Assembly: GCF_003837805.1 (NCBI RefSeq)
Contig: NZ_RQIT01000030.1
Span: 16,808-80,807 of the forward strand
DNA length: 64,000 nt
Direction of reading: 5' to 3'
From: Bradyrhizobium sp. RP6
Lineage (GTDB): Bacteria > Pseudomonadota > Alphaproteobacteria > Rhizobiales > Xanthobacteraceae
The position numbers and the translations under genes were made by a program. Numbering within the stretch: the stretch's first letter is position 1; each line of letters starts with the position of its first letter. The notes beneath the pieces were generated by a model, which saw only the letters and a program-made list of their open reading frames with translations, searched no databases and was not told where the DNA came from. Below, piece by piece: positions 19,670 through 31,158 of the stretch.

Positions 19670-21880
19670 ATGGATCATTCTTCGCGCAGCCCGACCGCCC
19701 CCGCCAACGCGACCCGCATGGTCGACGTGCTGGTGCCGGTCGCGCTCGACCAGACCTATTCCTACAAGGTGCCGCGCGGAATGGAGCTGAAGGCGGGCGA
19801 TCTCGTCGGCGTGCCGCTCGGCCCGCGCGAGGTGCTCGCCGTGGTGTGGGGCGAGAATGCCAATCCCGATCCGCGCCTGCATAACCGTCTCAAGGAAGTC
19901 AGCGAGAAGCTCGACATCCCGCCGCTGAAGCCCGAGCTGCGCCAGGTGGTCGACTGGGTCGCCAATTACACGCTGAGCCCGCGCGGCATGGTGCTGCGCA
20001 TGTGCCTGCGGATGGGCGAGAATCTCGGCCCGGAGCGGGTGCGCGCCGGCGTGCGCCTGGTCGGCGATCCGCCGAAGCGCCTGACGCCGGCGCGGCAGCG
20101 TGTGATCGCGGTGCTGTCCGACCGGCTGCTGCACGGCAAGTCCGAGGCGGCCAAGGAAGCCGGCGTCTCCGCAGGCGTGATCGACGGCCTCGTCGACGAA
20201 GGCACGCTCACGGTCGAGCCGATGCCGCCGCCCCCGCCGCCGCCCGCGCCCGATCCGGATTTCGGCCGGCCGGATTTCACGCCGCGCCAGCGCGCCGCCG
20301 TGGACACCATGCGCGCGCTCGCGGCCAACGGCAATTTCCATGTCGCGCTGCTCGACGGTGTCACCGGCTCGGGCAAGACCGAGGTCTATTTCGAAGCCGT
20401 GGCCGAGGCGATCCGTCGCGGAAAGCAGTCGCTGATCCTGATGCCGGAGATCGCGCTGACCGGCCAGTTCCTCGACCGCTTCGCGCAGCGTTTCGGCGTG
20501 CGGCCGATCGAATGGCATTCCGAACTCACCCCGCGCACCCGCGCGCGCAATTGGGCCGCGATCTCAGAAGGTTCAGCGCCGGTCGTGGTCGGCGCGCGCT
20601 CGGCGCTGTTTCTTCCTTATGCCAATCTCGGCCTCATCGTCGTCGATGAAGAGCACGACCAGGCCTACAAGCAGGACGAGGGCGTGCATTACCACGCCCG
20701 CGACATGGCGGTGGTGCGCGCGCATATCGCCAAGATTCCGGTCGTGCTGGCCTCCGCGACGCCGTCGGTCGAATCCGAAGTCAATGCGCGCAAGAACCGC
20801 TATCAGCGCATCGCGCTGCCCTCGCGCTTCGGCGGCCAGCACATGCCGCATATCGAGGCGATCGACCTGCGCCGCGAGCCGCCCGCGCGCGGCCGCTTCA
20901 TCTCGCCGCGGCTTGCCGGCGAGATGAGAATCGCGATCGAGCGGCGCGAGCAGGCGCTGCTGTTCCTCAACCGCCGCGGCTACGCGCCGCTGACCTTGTG
21001 CCGCGCCTGCGGCCATCGCTTCGCCTGCACCATCTGCGATGCGTGGCTGGTCGATCACCGCTTTCGCCAGCGCCTCGTCTGTCACCATTGCGGTTTCTCG
21101 ATGCCGCGGCCGCATGTCTGCCCGAACTGTTCGGCCGAGGAATCGCTGGTCGCGGTAGGGCCCGGCGTCGAGCGCCTGCAGGAGGAAGCGGCCGCGCTGT
21201 TCCCGGAGGCGCGCACCATGGTGCTGTCCAGCGATCTCATCACCTCGATCGAGACGATGCGCACAGAACTCGCCGAGATTGCGGAGGGCCGCGTCGACAT
21301 CATCATCGGCACCCAGCTCGTGGCTAAAGGTCACAATTTTCCGCGGCTCAACCTGGTCGGCGTGGTGGATGCGGACCTTGGCCTCTCGAATGGCGATCCG
21401 CGCGCCGCGGAACGAACCTGGCAATTGCTCAACCAGGTGATCGGCCGCGCCGGGCGCGAGCAGGGCCGCGGCGTCGGCTACCTCCAGACCCACCAGCCCG
21501 ATCATCCCGTGATGAAGGCGCTGATCGCCTGCGACCGCGAAGCCTTCTACGACAGCGAGATCGAGCTGCGCGAGAAGACGCTCTATCCGCCGTTCGGCCG
21601 GCTCGCGAGCCTGATCATCTCGGCCGGCGACCGCCCGAGCGCGGAAGGTTTCGGCCGCAAGCTCGTTGCGCTCGCGCCGCGCGACGAGCGCGTGGTGGTG
21701 CTCGGCCCGGCGGAAGCGCCGCTCGCCGTCATCAAGGGCCGCTACCGCTTCCGCATCCTGGTGAAATCGGCGCGGGGCTTCGATCTGTCGGACTACTTGC
21801 GCAATTGGCTCGCCGTCTGCCCGAAACCGTCAGGCAATCTCAAGCTCGAAGTGGACGTCGATCCGCAGAGCTTTTTGTAA
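19670..21880 (+). CDS. priA: Primosomal protein N' (replication restart helicase PriA)
   Basis: A 736-aa superfamily 2 helicase. The N-terminal 3'-DNA-binding domain opens VLVPVALDQTYSYKVP. A Pro-rich linker with seven prolines in a row (about 188-194) precedes the helicase: Walker A GVTGSGKT at about 229-236, DEEH box VDEEHDQAYKQ, and motif SATPS. Four zinc-binding Cys pairs (CRAC, CTIC, CHHC, CPNC) mark the PriA zinc-binding region. GRAGREQGRG is motif VI. It reloads the replisome at stalled forks. Start at 19670; an internal ATG at 19718 is an alternative. A repeat follows the stop directly. Confidence 0.97.
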   Translation: MDHSSRSPTAPANATRMVDVLVPVALDQTYSYKVPRGMELKAGDLVGVPLGPREVLAVVWGENANPDPRLHNRLKEVSEKLDIPPLKPELRQVVDWVANYTLSPRGMVLRMCLRMGENLGPERVRAGVRLVGDPPKRLTPARQRVIAVLSDRLLHGKSEAAKEAGVSAGVIDGLVDEGTLTVEPMPPPPPPPAPDPDFGRPDFTPRQRAAVDTMRALAANGNFHVALLDGVTGSGKTEVYFEAVAEAIRRGKQSLILMPEIALTGQFLDRFAQRFGVRPIEWHSELTPRTRARNWAAISEGSAPVVVGARSALFLPYANLGLIVVDEEHDQAYKQDEGVHYHARDMAVVRAHIAKIPVVLASATPSVESEVNARKNRYQRIALPSRFGGQHMPHIEAIDLRREPPARGRFISPRLAGEMRIAIERREQALLFLNRRGYAPLTLCRACGHRFACTICDAWLVDHRFRQRLVCHHCGFSMPRPHVCPNCSAEESLVAVGPGVERLQEEAAALFPEARTMVLSSDLITSIETMRTELAEIAEGRVDIIIGTQLVAKGHNFPRLNLVGVVDADLGLSNGDPRAAERTWQLLNQVIGRAGREQGRGVGYLQTHQPDHPVMKALIACDREAFYDSEIELREKTLYPPFGRLASLIISAGDRPSAEGFGRKLVALAPRDERVVVLGPAEAPLAVIKGRYRFRILVKSARGFDLSDYLRNWLAVCPKPSGNLKLEVDVDPQSFL

Positions 21881-21889
21881 GATTTGCGC

Positions 21890-21994
21890 CGTCATTCCGG
21901 GGCGATGCGCAGCATCGAACCCGGAATCCATCGGGCGGCGGCGTTGGTGGATGAATGGATTCCGGGTTCGCGCTGCGCGCGCCCCGGAATGACG
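21890..21994. repeat. Palindromic intergenic repeat (cgtcattcc family)
   Basis: About 105 bp with termini cgtcattccggggc and gccccggaatgacg and inner mirrored blocks cccggaatccat / atggattccggg. It lies 9 nt after the priA stop and may fold to end or protect the priA transcript. Same family as 5887, 29101 and 37148. Confidence 0.85.
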
Positions 21995-22003
21995 ATGGCC
22001 GAC

Positions 22004-22037
22004 AAAAAAGCCCGCGGTCCCCCAAGACCGCGGGCTT
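22004..22037 (-). terminator. Rho-independent terminator of rlpA
   Basis: On the minus strand a GC-rich stem (aagcccgcggtc / gaccgcgggctt, 12 bp) is followed by TTTTTT, 64 nt after the rlpA stop. The facing priA transcript would see the same stem without a good T-tract. Confidence 0.85.
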
Positions 22038-22100
22038 GTCTCACGCGCGCTGCAAACTGATGAAAACTGCGCGTGCGAGGAGAGGCGCTGAAGCGCCCCT

Positions 22101-22604
22101 TTAGGAAACGACTTCCGCGGTGACGCGGCCGACGCCGGCGCCGGTGAGGCCGATGGCGCGGGCAGCGCCAGTGGAGAGGTCGAGGACACGGCCGCGAATG
22201 AACGGACCGCGGTCGTTGATGGTGACGACCACGCTCTGGCCGCGGTGGGTGACGCGCAGCTTGGTGCCGAACGGCAGCGAACGGTGCGCCGCGGTCATGG
22301 CGTTCTGGTTGAAGCGCTGGCCCGACGCGGTCCGGCTGCCGGACTCGTTGCCGTAAAAGGAAGCCATACCGGAGAAGCTGTGGCCCGTGCCGGAAGTCGG
22401 CGTCATCGACGCATTGGCGTTGCGCCAATCGGACGTCGCGTTGGTATCGGTCTGGGCGTGGTGGCGGTGATGATGATGGTGCCGGTGATGCCGGGATTTG
22501 GCGGAAGCTTCGGTGGCAGTTCCACCGATAAGGATTGTTGCGGCGACGAAAGCGATCGCCGTACGCGGCCGGGTCAGAGAGCCCAGCGTCTTCAAAGACA
22601 GCAT
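22101..22604 (-). CDS. rlpA: RlpA-like double-psi beta-barrel protein with His-rich linker
   Basis: A 167-aa secreted protein. A signal peptide (hydrophobic around TAIAFVAATILIGG, cleavage near EASAKS) is followed by a run rich in histidine at about residues 38-49, a Ser/Thr-rich linker, then a double-psi beta-barrel: GMASFYGNESGSRTASGQ, the conserved FGTKLRVTHRG, and the active-site-like NDRGPFIRGRVLDLS. RlpA proteins act on glycan strands at the septum; this one has no SPOR domain. The poly-His patch is unusual and could bind metal. A palindrome lies in its promoter region. Confidence 0.88.
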   Translation of the reverse strand: MLSLKTLGSLTRPRTAIAFVAATILIGGTATEASAKSRHHRHHHHHRHHAQTDTNATSDWRNANASMTPTSGTGHSFSGMASFYGNESGSRTASGQRFNQNAMTAAHRSLPFGTKLRVTHRGQSVVVTINDRGPFIRGRVLDLSTGAARAIGLTGAGVGRVTAEVVS

Positions 22605-22627
22605 TTAGTGGTCCCTAAGCTAGTATT

Positions 22628-22641
22628 GCCACATATGTGGC
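22628..22641. promoter_or_regulatory. 14-bp perfect palindrome upstream of rlpA
   Basis: GCCACATATGTGGC is perfectly self-complementary and lies 24-37 nt upstream of the rlpA start, where a repressor or activator would act. No known regulator is assigned. Confidence 0.45.
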
Positions 22642-23266
22642 TAGTGGAGCCCCCATCAGTTTGTGAGCGGTTTGGCGTTTCGTTTCTCAATGAGGCGTGA
22701 ATTAGGCAGTAAATCCGGTATGTGTCATCTCGAAACATCTTGTTACCGTCGCACGATATTCGACAGAAGTTCCGTAATCTTCGGCTTTAACGATTTGTTA
22801 ACCTCATGTTTACTTACTAATACTGTAAAGCGAAGTCATCGCCTCGGTTGTTTAGAATTGGGTAAGTATTCGGCGAGTGGAACTCGCGAGCCCGAAATCA
22901 CGACTCAGCGATCTGTGTTCATGGCGGCTATGCGCTTTTGACGGGAACCAATGGCGGGGCAGACGAGGGCAAGGCCTCGCGGCAATTTCCGTGGTGCGGG
23001 AGCTCCTCGGTCCGAACGCATCACCGAGCCCTCGAGGCGTCGCCCGCTGCGACGAACTGGCGACAGAACCTCGTGCCTTTAATTTGGCGTCATGTTGCAC
23101 CTGCGCGCCTGCTATGTTAGCAAAGCCGCGATTTTAACGAGCCCGGCACCTCCCGTGCTGGTCGAAAATCGAAGTCCCGCTTGAATTCCAAGGGCTTGGA
23201 TCGCTAGGCGCCGCTTCGTGGCGACGGTTTTTCCCTTGCGAGTTTGACAGCAAAAAGAGCGCGTCT
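22642..23266. other. Long intergenic region between rlpA and atpH
   Basis: About 625 bp without a convincing gene, more AT-rich than its surroundings at 22720-22860 (it contains taacgatttgttaacc and actaatactgtaaag). It probably carries the divergent rlpA and atp promoters. A small inverted repeat TGCTA-TGT-TAGCA occurs at 23110-23122. Short open frames here have atypical composition and no ribosome-binding sites. Confidence 0.6.
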
Positions 23267-23826
23267 GTGGCTGCAGAAGATACGTCCGTTTCAGGTGTGT
23301 CCGGCCGTTATGCAACGGCCTTGTTTGAACTGGCCCGCGACCAGAAAGTGGTCGACGAGGTCAAAGCCGATCTCGACAAATTCGAGGCCTTGCTGAACGA
23401 GAGCGCCGATCTCAAGCGCCTCGTCCGCAGTCCGGTGTTCGCGGCCGACGCCCAGTCCCGGGCCCTTTCGGCCGTGCTGGCCCAGGCCGGCATCGCCGGC
23501 ATCTCCGCCAATTTCCTCAAAGTGCTGACCGCCAACCGCCGCCTGTTCGCGGTGGCCGACGTCATCCGCGCCTATCGCGCCCTCGTGGCCAAGTTCAAGG
23601 GCGAGGCCACGGCCGATGTCACCGTGGCGGAAGCGCTCTCGGACAAGAATCTCGATGCCCTCAAGGTTGCCCTGAAGTCGGTGACCGGCAAGGACGTCGC
23701 GCTGAACGTGAAAGTCGATCCCTCGATCATCGGTGGCCTCGTCGTCAAGCTGGGCAGCCGCATGGTGGATGGTTCGCTTCGCACCAAACTCAATTCGATC
23801 AAGCACGCGATGAAAGAGGCAGGCTG

Positions 23827-23827
<1 letters not shown>
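23267..23827 (+). CDS. atpH: ATP synthase F1 delta subunit
   Basis: A 186-aa OSCP/delta subunit that links F1 to the peripheral stalk. It starts with GTG at 23267 (product MAAEDTSVSGVSGRYATAL, family-typical from SGRYATALFELA), preceded by an AGAG element. The C-terminal signature VDPSIIGGLVVKLGSRMVDGS (in part) matches the family. Its stop overlaps the atpA start by one base (TGATG), so translation is coupled. First gene of atpHAGDC; the F0 genes are elsewhere, as usual in alphaproteobacteria. Confidence 0.96.
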
Positions 23828-25356
<1,529 letters not shown>

Positions 25357-25365
25357 TTGAAGAAC

Positions 25366-25453
25366 CGTCGTGGCCGGGCCTCCGCCCGGCCTTCCACGTG
25401 CTTTGCGTGGAGACGAAGACGTGGATGCCCGGGACGAGCCCGGGCATGACGAC
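25366..25453. repeat. Palindromic repeat inside the atp operon (atpA-atpG)
   Basis: About 88 bp with outer ends cgtcgtggccggg / cgggcatgacgac and three inner stems (ggccgggc-ctcc-gcccggcc; cacgtgctttgcgtg; gcccgggacgagcccgggc). The structure would fold strongly in the atp mRNA. Confidence 0.8.
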
Positions 25454-25504
25454 AGAGATAGGCTAGCGGCTTGATCCGGGGGATCGAACCGTCGGGGACG
25501 AAGA

Positions 25505-26377
25505 ATGGCGTCACTTAAAGACATGCGCGTCCGCATCGCCTCCACCAAGGCGACGCAAAAGATCACCAAGGCCATGCAGATGGTCGCGGCCTCCAAGCTG
25601 CGCCGGGCGCAGACTGCCGCGGAAGCGGCGCGTCCCTATGCCGACAAGATGAGCGCGGTGATCTCCAACATTGCCGGCGCCGCGGCGGGTTCGCCCGGCG
25701 CGCCGGTGCTGCTGGCCGGCACCGGCAGGGACCAGGTCCACCTGCTGCTGGTCTGCACCGGCGAGCGTGGCCTGTCCGGCGCCTTCAACTCCTCGATCGT
25801 GCGTCTCGCCCGCGAGCGCGCCCTGGCGCTGATGGCGCAGGGCAAGGACGTGAAGTTCTTCTGCGTCGGCCGCAAGGGCTACGAGCAACTCCGCCGCCAG
25901 TTCGACAAGCAGATCGTCGAGCACATGGACCTGCGCAGCGTCCGCCAGCTCGGCTTCGTCAATGCCGAGGAGATCGCCAGGAAGGTCCTGGCGCGCTTCG
26001 ACAACGGCGAGTTCGACGTCTGCACGCTGTTCTATTCGCGCTTCAAGTCGGTGATCGCGCAGATCCCGACCGCCCAGCAGATCATTCCGCTGGTGGTCGA
26101 GGAAGGCGGTGCCGCCAACACGACGTCCTACGAATACGAGCCGGAAGAGGACGAGATTCTCACCCGTCTTTTGCCGCGCAACCTCGCGGTCCAGATCTTC
26201 CGCGCGCTGCTCGAGAACAACGCCTCGTTCTACGGCGCGCAGATGAGCGCGATGGACAACGCGACGCGCAACGCCGGCGAAATGATCCGCAAGCAGACGC
26301 TGGTCTATAACCGCACGCGTCAGGCGCAGATCACCAAGGAACTGATCGAAATCATCTCGGGCGCCGAGGCCGTCTAA
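25505..26377 (+). CDS. atpG: ATP synthase F1 gamma subunit
   Basis: A 290-aa central-stalk gamma subunit. The N-terminal coiled-coil helix opens MASLKDMRVRIASTKATQKITKAM (in part), the middle Rossmann-like domain carries CTGERGLSGAFNSS, and the C-terminal helix has ASFYGAQMSAMDNATRNA (in part) and YNRTRQAQITKELIEI, all diagnostic. It rotates within the alpha-beta hexamer. It is 78 nt upstream of atpD. Confidence 0.97.
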   Translation: MASLKDMRVRIASTKATQKITKAMQMVAASKLRRAQTAAEAARPYADKMSAVISNIAGAAAGSPGAPVLLAGTGRDQVHLLLVCTGERGLSGAFNSSIVRLARERALALMAQGKDVKFFCVGRKGYEQLRRQFDKQIVEHMDLRSVRQLGFVNAEEIARKVLARFDNGEFDVCTLFYSRFKSVIAQIPTAQQIIPLVVEEGGAANTTSYEYEPEEDEILTRLLPRNLAVQIFRALLENNASFYGAQMSAMDNATRNAGEMIRKQTLVYNRTRQAQITKELIEIISGAEAV

Positions 26378-26455
26378 AGACGCCCCGGCACCCACTATAC
26401 GCAACATCCCGGTCACTGACCGTGGTCTAGAAGTTCGGATCGAAGGAGACATTCA

Positions 26456-27889
<1,434 letters not shown>

Positions 27890-27900
27890 GCTTTGTCATC

Positions 27901-27983
27901 TCGTCATCGCCGGACTTGATTCGGCGATCCATCGAAAGAAGGTCTTGATGGATGGACCCGCGGGTCAAGCCCGCGGGTGACAA
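27901..27983. repeat. Palindromic repeat inside the atp operon (atpD-atpC)
   Basis: About 83 bp: cgtcatcgccggacttga ... tgacccgcgggtcaagcccgcgggtgac. It carries inner stems (gatccatcgaaagaag / cttgatggatg; cccgcgggtcaagcccgcggg). It occupies almost the whole atpD-atpC gap. Confidence 0.75.
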
Positions 27984-28004
27984 GTGAAGAGAACGGAAAC
28001 AACC

Positions 28005-28412
28005 ATGGCCACCTTTCACTTCGATCTCGTCTCTCCGGAAAAGCTCGCCTTCTCGGGCGAGGTCGATCAGGTCGACATCCCCGGCGTCGAGGGTGATTTC
28101 GGCGTGCTGGCCGGACATGCGCCGGTCGTGGCCGCGATCCGGCCCGGCATTCTCACCATCACCACCGCTGGCAAGCACGAGAAGATCATCGTGCTCGGCG
28201 GTCTCGCCGAAGTCTCCGACAAGGGCCTGACCGTGCTGGCCGACGTCGCGACGTCGCTGGCCGAGCTCGACCGTGCGCAATTCGCCGAGACCATAGCCGA
28301 GATGGAAGAAGGCCTGAAGGAGCATGAAGGCGGCGAGCTCGATCACGCCATCGAGCGGCTCGACCACTTCAAGAGCATCCAGCAGCAGCTCAGCTCCACG
28401 GCTATGCACTAA
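28005..28412 (+). CDS. atpC: ATP synthase F1 epsilon subunit
   Basis: A 135-aa epsilon subunit. The beta-sandwich domain opens MATFHFDLVSPEKLAFSG and has the diagnostic GDFGVLAGHAPVVAAIRPG; a short helical C-terminus follows. It inhibits ATP hydrolysis and couples F1 to the c-ring. The ATG at 28005 is favoured over one at 27984, since the family similarity begins with MATFHF. Last gene of the operon. Confidence 0.96.
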   Translation: MATFHFDLVSPEKLAFSGEVDQVDIPGVEGDFGVLAGHAPVVAAIRPGILTITTAGKHEKIIVLGGLAEVSDKGLTVLADVATSLAELDRAQFAETIAEMEEGLKEHEGGELDHAIERLDHFKSIQQQLSSTAMH

Positions 28413-28436
28413 GCCCCGGGGCACCGCTCCGGGGCT
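28412..28436 (+). terminator. Hairpin at the end of the atp operon
   Basis: A perfect 8-bp stem (agccccgg / ccggggct, 9-nt loop) begins at the atpC stop codon. There is no T-tract, so it may act with Rho or protect the 3' end. Confidence 0.5.
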
Positions 28437-28584
28437 CAAGCTCCAGATTCCTGAACAGGTTCAGCGCTCGTCACGAAAGTGGCGGGCGCTGAAACTTTGT
28501 TGCGCGATCGATGAAGCTGCCGCGCATTTTATCTCGAAGTGTCAAACACTTCGCTACTGTGCATGGGGTTGTTTTCGCAGTTTC

Positions 28585-29085
28585 TCAGCTTGCGAAGCCA
28601 GCGAACTGCTGCGCCACCGCGCGATAGACGTCCCGGCGAAACGGCACCACGAGGTCGACGACGCGGTCGAGGCGCTCCCAGCGCCAGGCGTCGAACTCCG
28701 CGGGCTGGCCGTTGCGCGGCGTCAGCGGATCGATCTCCTCGTCGCGGCCGGTGAAGCGCAGCGCGAACCATTTTTGCCGCTGGCCTCGGAATCTCGCCAG
28801 CCGGTGCGTCTCCGGCCCGTCGTAAGGCGGGAACTCGTAGGCCAACCAGTCGGTCTCGCCGAGATAGTCGGCGCTGACGACATTGGTCTCCTCCCAGAGT
28901 TCGCGCATCGCCGCATCGCGCAGATCCTCGCCCTCGTCGACGCCGCCCTGCGGCATCTGCCAGTCGAGCCCCGGCAAGATGATCTCTGGGCCGTCGCCCT
29001 TGAAGCGGTGGCCGATCAGCACACGGCCATCGGCATTGAACAGCGCGATGCCCACGTTGGGCCGGTAGGGCTTTTCATTGGTCAC
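28585..29085 (-). CDS. rppH: RNA pyrophosphohydrolase RppH-like Nudix hydrolase (copy 1)
   Basis: A Nudix hydrolase of 166 aa from a GTG at 29085. It has YRPNVGIALFN at the N-terminus, the Nudix box GGVDEGEDLRDAAMRELWEE (in part, REL-EE intact) and FRGQRQKWFALRF, which is the RppH family hallmark. RppH removes pyrophosphate from 5'-triphosphorylated mRNA, triggering decay. The GTG has AGGGA 7 nt upstream; an ATG at 29106 would lie inside a repeat. A second rppH-like gene is immediately upstream, so the window has a tandem pair. Confidence 0.9.
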   Translation of the reverse strand: MTNEKPYRPNVGIALFNADGRVLIGHRFKGDGPEIILPGLDWQMPQGGVDEGEDLRDAAMRELWEETNVVSADYLGETDWLAYEFPPYDGPETHRLARFRGQRQKWFALRFTGRDEEIDPLTPRNGQPAEFDAWRWERLDRVVDLVVPFRRDVYRAVAQQFAGFAS

Positions 29086-29100
29086 GCGCGGATCCCTTGT

Positions 29101-29204
29101 CGTCATTCCGGGACGATGCGAAGCATCGAACCCGGAATCTCGAGGCTCTCAGGTGCGCAATTGCGCACCGGGGGTTCGATACTTCGTATCGCCCCGGAGC
29201 GACA
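29101..29204. repeat. Palindromic intergenic repeat between the two rppH genes
   Basis: About 104 bp with ends cgtcattccgggacgatgcg / cgccccggagcgac, inner tgcgcaattgcgca and mirrored ttcgatact-tcgtatcg. Same family as 5887, 21890 and 37148. Its edge comes within 16 nt of the copy 1 start. Confidence 0.8.
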
Positions 29205-29209
29205 GTGGA

Positions 29210-29716
29210 TCATTCCTCCGCCAGCGCGGAAAATTCCTTCACCACGCGCTCATAGACCGGGCGCTTGAATGGAATGATCAGCCCGGTGAGATTCTGCATC
29301 GGCTCCCAGCGCCAGCTCACGAATTCGGCCTTGTGGCTGCCACCGCCGGGCTTTTCGACGTTGATCTCGCTGTCCTTGCCGGTGAAGCGCACCGCGTACC
29401 ATTTCTGACGCTGGCCGCGGTAGCGGCCCTTCCAGGCGCGTCCCGCAACCGTGCGGGGAATGTCGTAAGTGAGCCAGTCCGGGACTTCGCCGAGCCGCTC
29501 GACCGAGCGTACGCTGGTCTCCTCGTAGAGCTCGCGCTTCGCGGCTTCCCAGGTGTCCTCGCCGGGGTCGACGCCGCCTTGCGGCATCTGCCAGACATGG
29601 GTGTCGTCGACATGCTCGATGCCGCCGGCGCGGCGGCCGATGAACACCAGTCCCTTTGGATTGAGCAGCATCACACCGACGCAGGTCCGGTAGGGCAGAT
29701 CCTCGTAACGCGCCAT
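29210..29716 (-). CDS. rppH: RNA pyrophosphohydrolase RppH (copy 2)
   Basis: A 168-aa Nudix hydrolase: YRTCVGVMLLNPKG, WQMPQGGVDPGED, RELYEETSV and YRGQRQKWYAVRF match RppH closely. It shares this plan with the copy at 28585 but they differ at many positions, so the duplication is old or the two were acquired separately. It is downstream of the DUF610 gene on the minus strand (76-nt gap), the usual rhizobial place for rppH. Confidence 0.92.
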   Translation of the reverse strand: MARYEDLPYRTCVGVMLLNPKGLVFIGRRAGGIEHVDDTHVWQMPQGGVDPGEDTWEAAKRELYEETSVRSVERLGEVPDWLTYDIPRTVAGRAWKGRYRGQRQKWYAVRFTGKDSEINVEKPGGGSHKAEFVSWRWEPMQNLTGLIIPFKRPVYERVVKEFSALAEE

Positions 29717-29792
29717 TCCGCCAGACCTCTCGCATGCCTCAGGTCCGGCTTGATGCGGCCCCGCGGGAGCCGTGCCGTACCAATTCGTTGAT

Positions 29793-31013
29793 TTAGCTGG
29801 ATTTTGATTTCAGCATCGCAGTTGTCAATGGCACCAGAAGGATTCCCCGGTCGCCCAATGTCTTGGTCCAGGCGCCGATGCGCTCGATCGAGACGGGCAG
29901 GGCGGACGCCGTGCCGACAGCGATGCCGCGTTCGCGCGCGGTCGATTCGAGCTTGTTCAGGGCGCGATCGATCTCGGTCGGGGTCGGCACCACGTCGATC
30001 GCAATATCGCCCTTGCCGAACGGCATGGCCTGGTTGGCCGCGGCCTGGGACGCGATGCTGCGCGGCGAGGAGCCGTCGTCGAAGAAGCCGAGACCGCGCC
30101 TGGCCGCCTCGCGGATGATCGGCTGCATCGCGGGCTCGGTCGCGATGAACCGCGCGCCCATGAAATTAGTGAGGCCGGCATAGCCCTGCATCCGGCTCAG
30201 GTGCCAATAGAGACGGTCCATGTTCTGGTCGGCGCTGAGCGAGGTCAGCAGCGTCTGCGGCCCCGGATCGTTGTCGGGGAAATCGTAGGGCTCCATCGGG
30301 ATCTGGAGGAAGATTTCGTGGCGCTGCGCCCGCGCCCGCTCGGCGAGCTTGCCGGGGTCGGCGCCATAGGGCGTGAAGGCCAGCGTCACGGCCGGCGGCA
30401 GCTTCATGATCGCATCGGATGTCTTGGCGGCGCCGACACCGAGGCCGCCGATCACGATCGCCACCACGGGCATCTTGGCGGCCTTGGCGCGGTCGGCGTC
30501 CGCCGCATAGACGTTGAACGGCTTCAGCCCGTCAGCGACCACGGGGATCATGCCGTAGCGTGATTTCTCCAGCAGCTTCGGATTGATCCCGGCCATGACG
30601 GACGGCGGAGCGGAGGCCGCTTCGTTCTTGTCGGCGGTATCGCCGCCGCCGATCACCACGTCGTGGCGGGCGCCGGTCGAGCCGTCGATCATGGTGATGG
30701 TCTTCTGCTCGCCGGGGACGGCCTGCTTCGGCGCCTCCTTGGTGTCGGGCTTGCTGTCCTGCCCATTCCCGGCCGCGGGCTTCTCGTCGGTGGCCTTGTC
30801 CGTGGCACTGGGCGCGCGGATCGCAAGCCGGGTCATCGGCTCGCCGCCGAGCGGATCCTTGTTGAAGACGGCGAAGCCGGCAAAGGTGAGGAGGAACAGG
30901 CCGAGCAGGACGGCAAGCAGCTGCATGGCCGTGAACGGCAGCCGCAGCCGCCGTTTCCGGCGCGGCTTGTCCTGTCCGAGCGGAGCGCTCAGATCATCGG
31001 CCGTTTCAGTCAT
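29793..31013 (-). CDS. Divergent polysaccharide deacetylase (DUF610/YibQ family)
   Basis: A 406-aa protein. The basic N-terminus is followed by one membrane anchor (FTAMQLLAVLLGLFLLTFAG in part) and a charged, low-complexity linker (about 60-130). The C-terminal domain starts around VVAIVIGGLGVG and has ALTFAPYG-like VTLAFTPYGAD, FLQIPMEPYDFPDNDPGPQTL (in part) and GFFDDGSSPRSIA. This is the DUF610 fold of the NodB-like superfamily, without the usual metal triad. Rhizobial neighbours are envC-ctpA upstream and rppH downstream, as here, so it is likely an envelope protein. ATG at 31013 is chosen because upstream codons overlap a terminator. Confidence 0.9.
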   Translation of the reverse strand: MTETADDLSAPLGQDKPRRKRRLRLPFTAMQLLAVLLGLFLLTFAGFAVFNKDPLGGEPMTRLAIRAPSATDKATDEKPAAGNGQDSKPDTKEAPKQAVPGEQKTITMIDGSTGARHDVVIGGGDTADKNEAASAPPSVMAGINPKLLEKSRYGMIPVVADGLKPFNVYAADADRAKAAKMPVVAIVIGGLGVGAAKTSDAIMKLPPAVTLAFTPYGADPGKLAERARAQRHEIFLQIPMEPYDFPDNDPGPQTLLTSLSADQNMDRLYWHLSRMQGYAGLTNFMGARFIATEPAMQPIIREAARRGLGFFDDGSSPRSIASQAAANQAMPFGKGDIAIDVVPTPTEIDRALNKLESTARERGIAVGTASALPVSIERIGAWTKTLGDRGILLVPLTTAMLKSKSS

Positions 31014-31104
31014 GCAAGGTCCCGAATCACTCCAGCCGACGATACCACGCCGTGGTCGAGCGGCGGCAGGCCGGGATAGGCCGGAGAGGTCGGGAGCTCC
31101 ACGC

Positions 31105-31134
31105 AAAAAGGGCGGCTCCAGGAGCCGCCCTTTT
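31105..31134 (-). terminator. Strong hairpin terminator after ctpA (bidirectional)
   Basis: A 10-bp stem gggcggctcc / ggagccgccc is flanked by AAAAA and TTTT, so it ends transcription in either direction. On the minus strand it lies 25 nt beyond the ctpA stop and ahead of the DUF610 gene, which therefore probably has its own promoter. Confidence 0.8.
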
Positions 31135-31158
31135 CATCAGATCGCAGAATGCGAGGAC

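Noticed and set aside
22663..23137. Short open frames upstream of atpH
   Set aside because: Atypical composition, no ribosome-binding site, overlapping one another in a likely promoter region.
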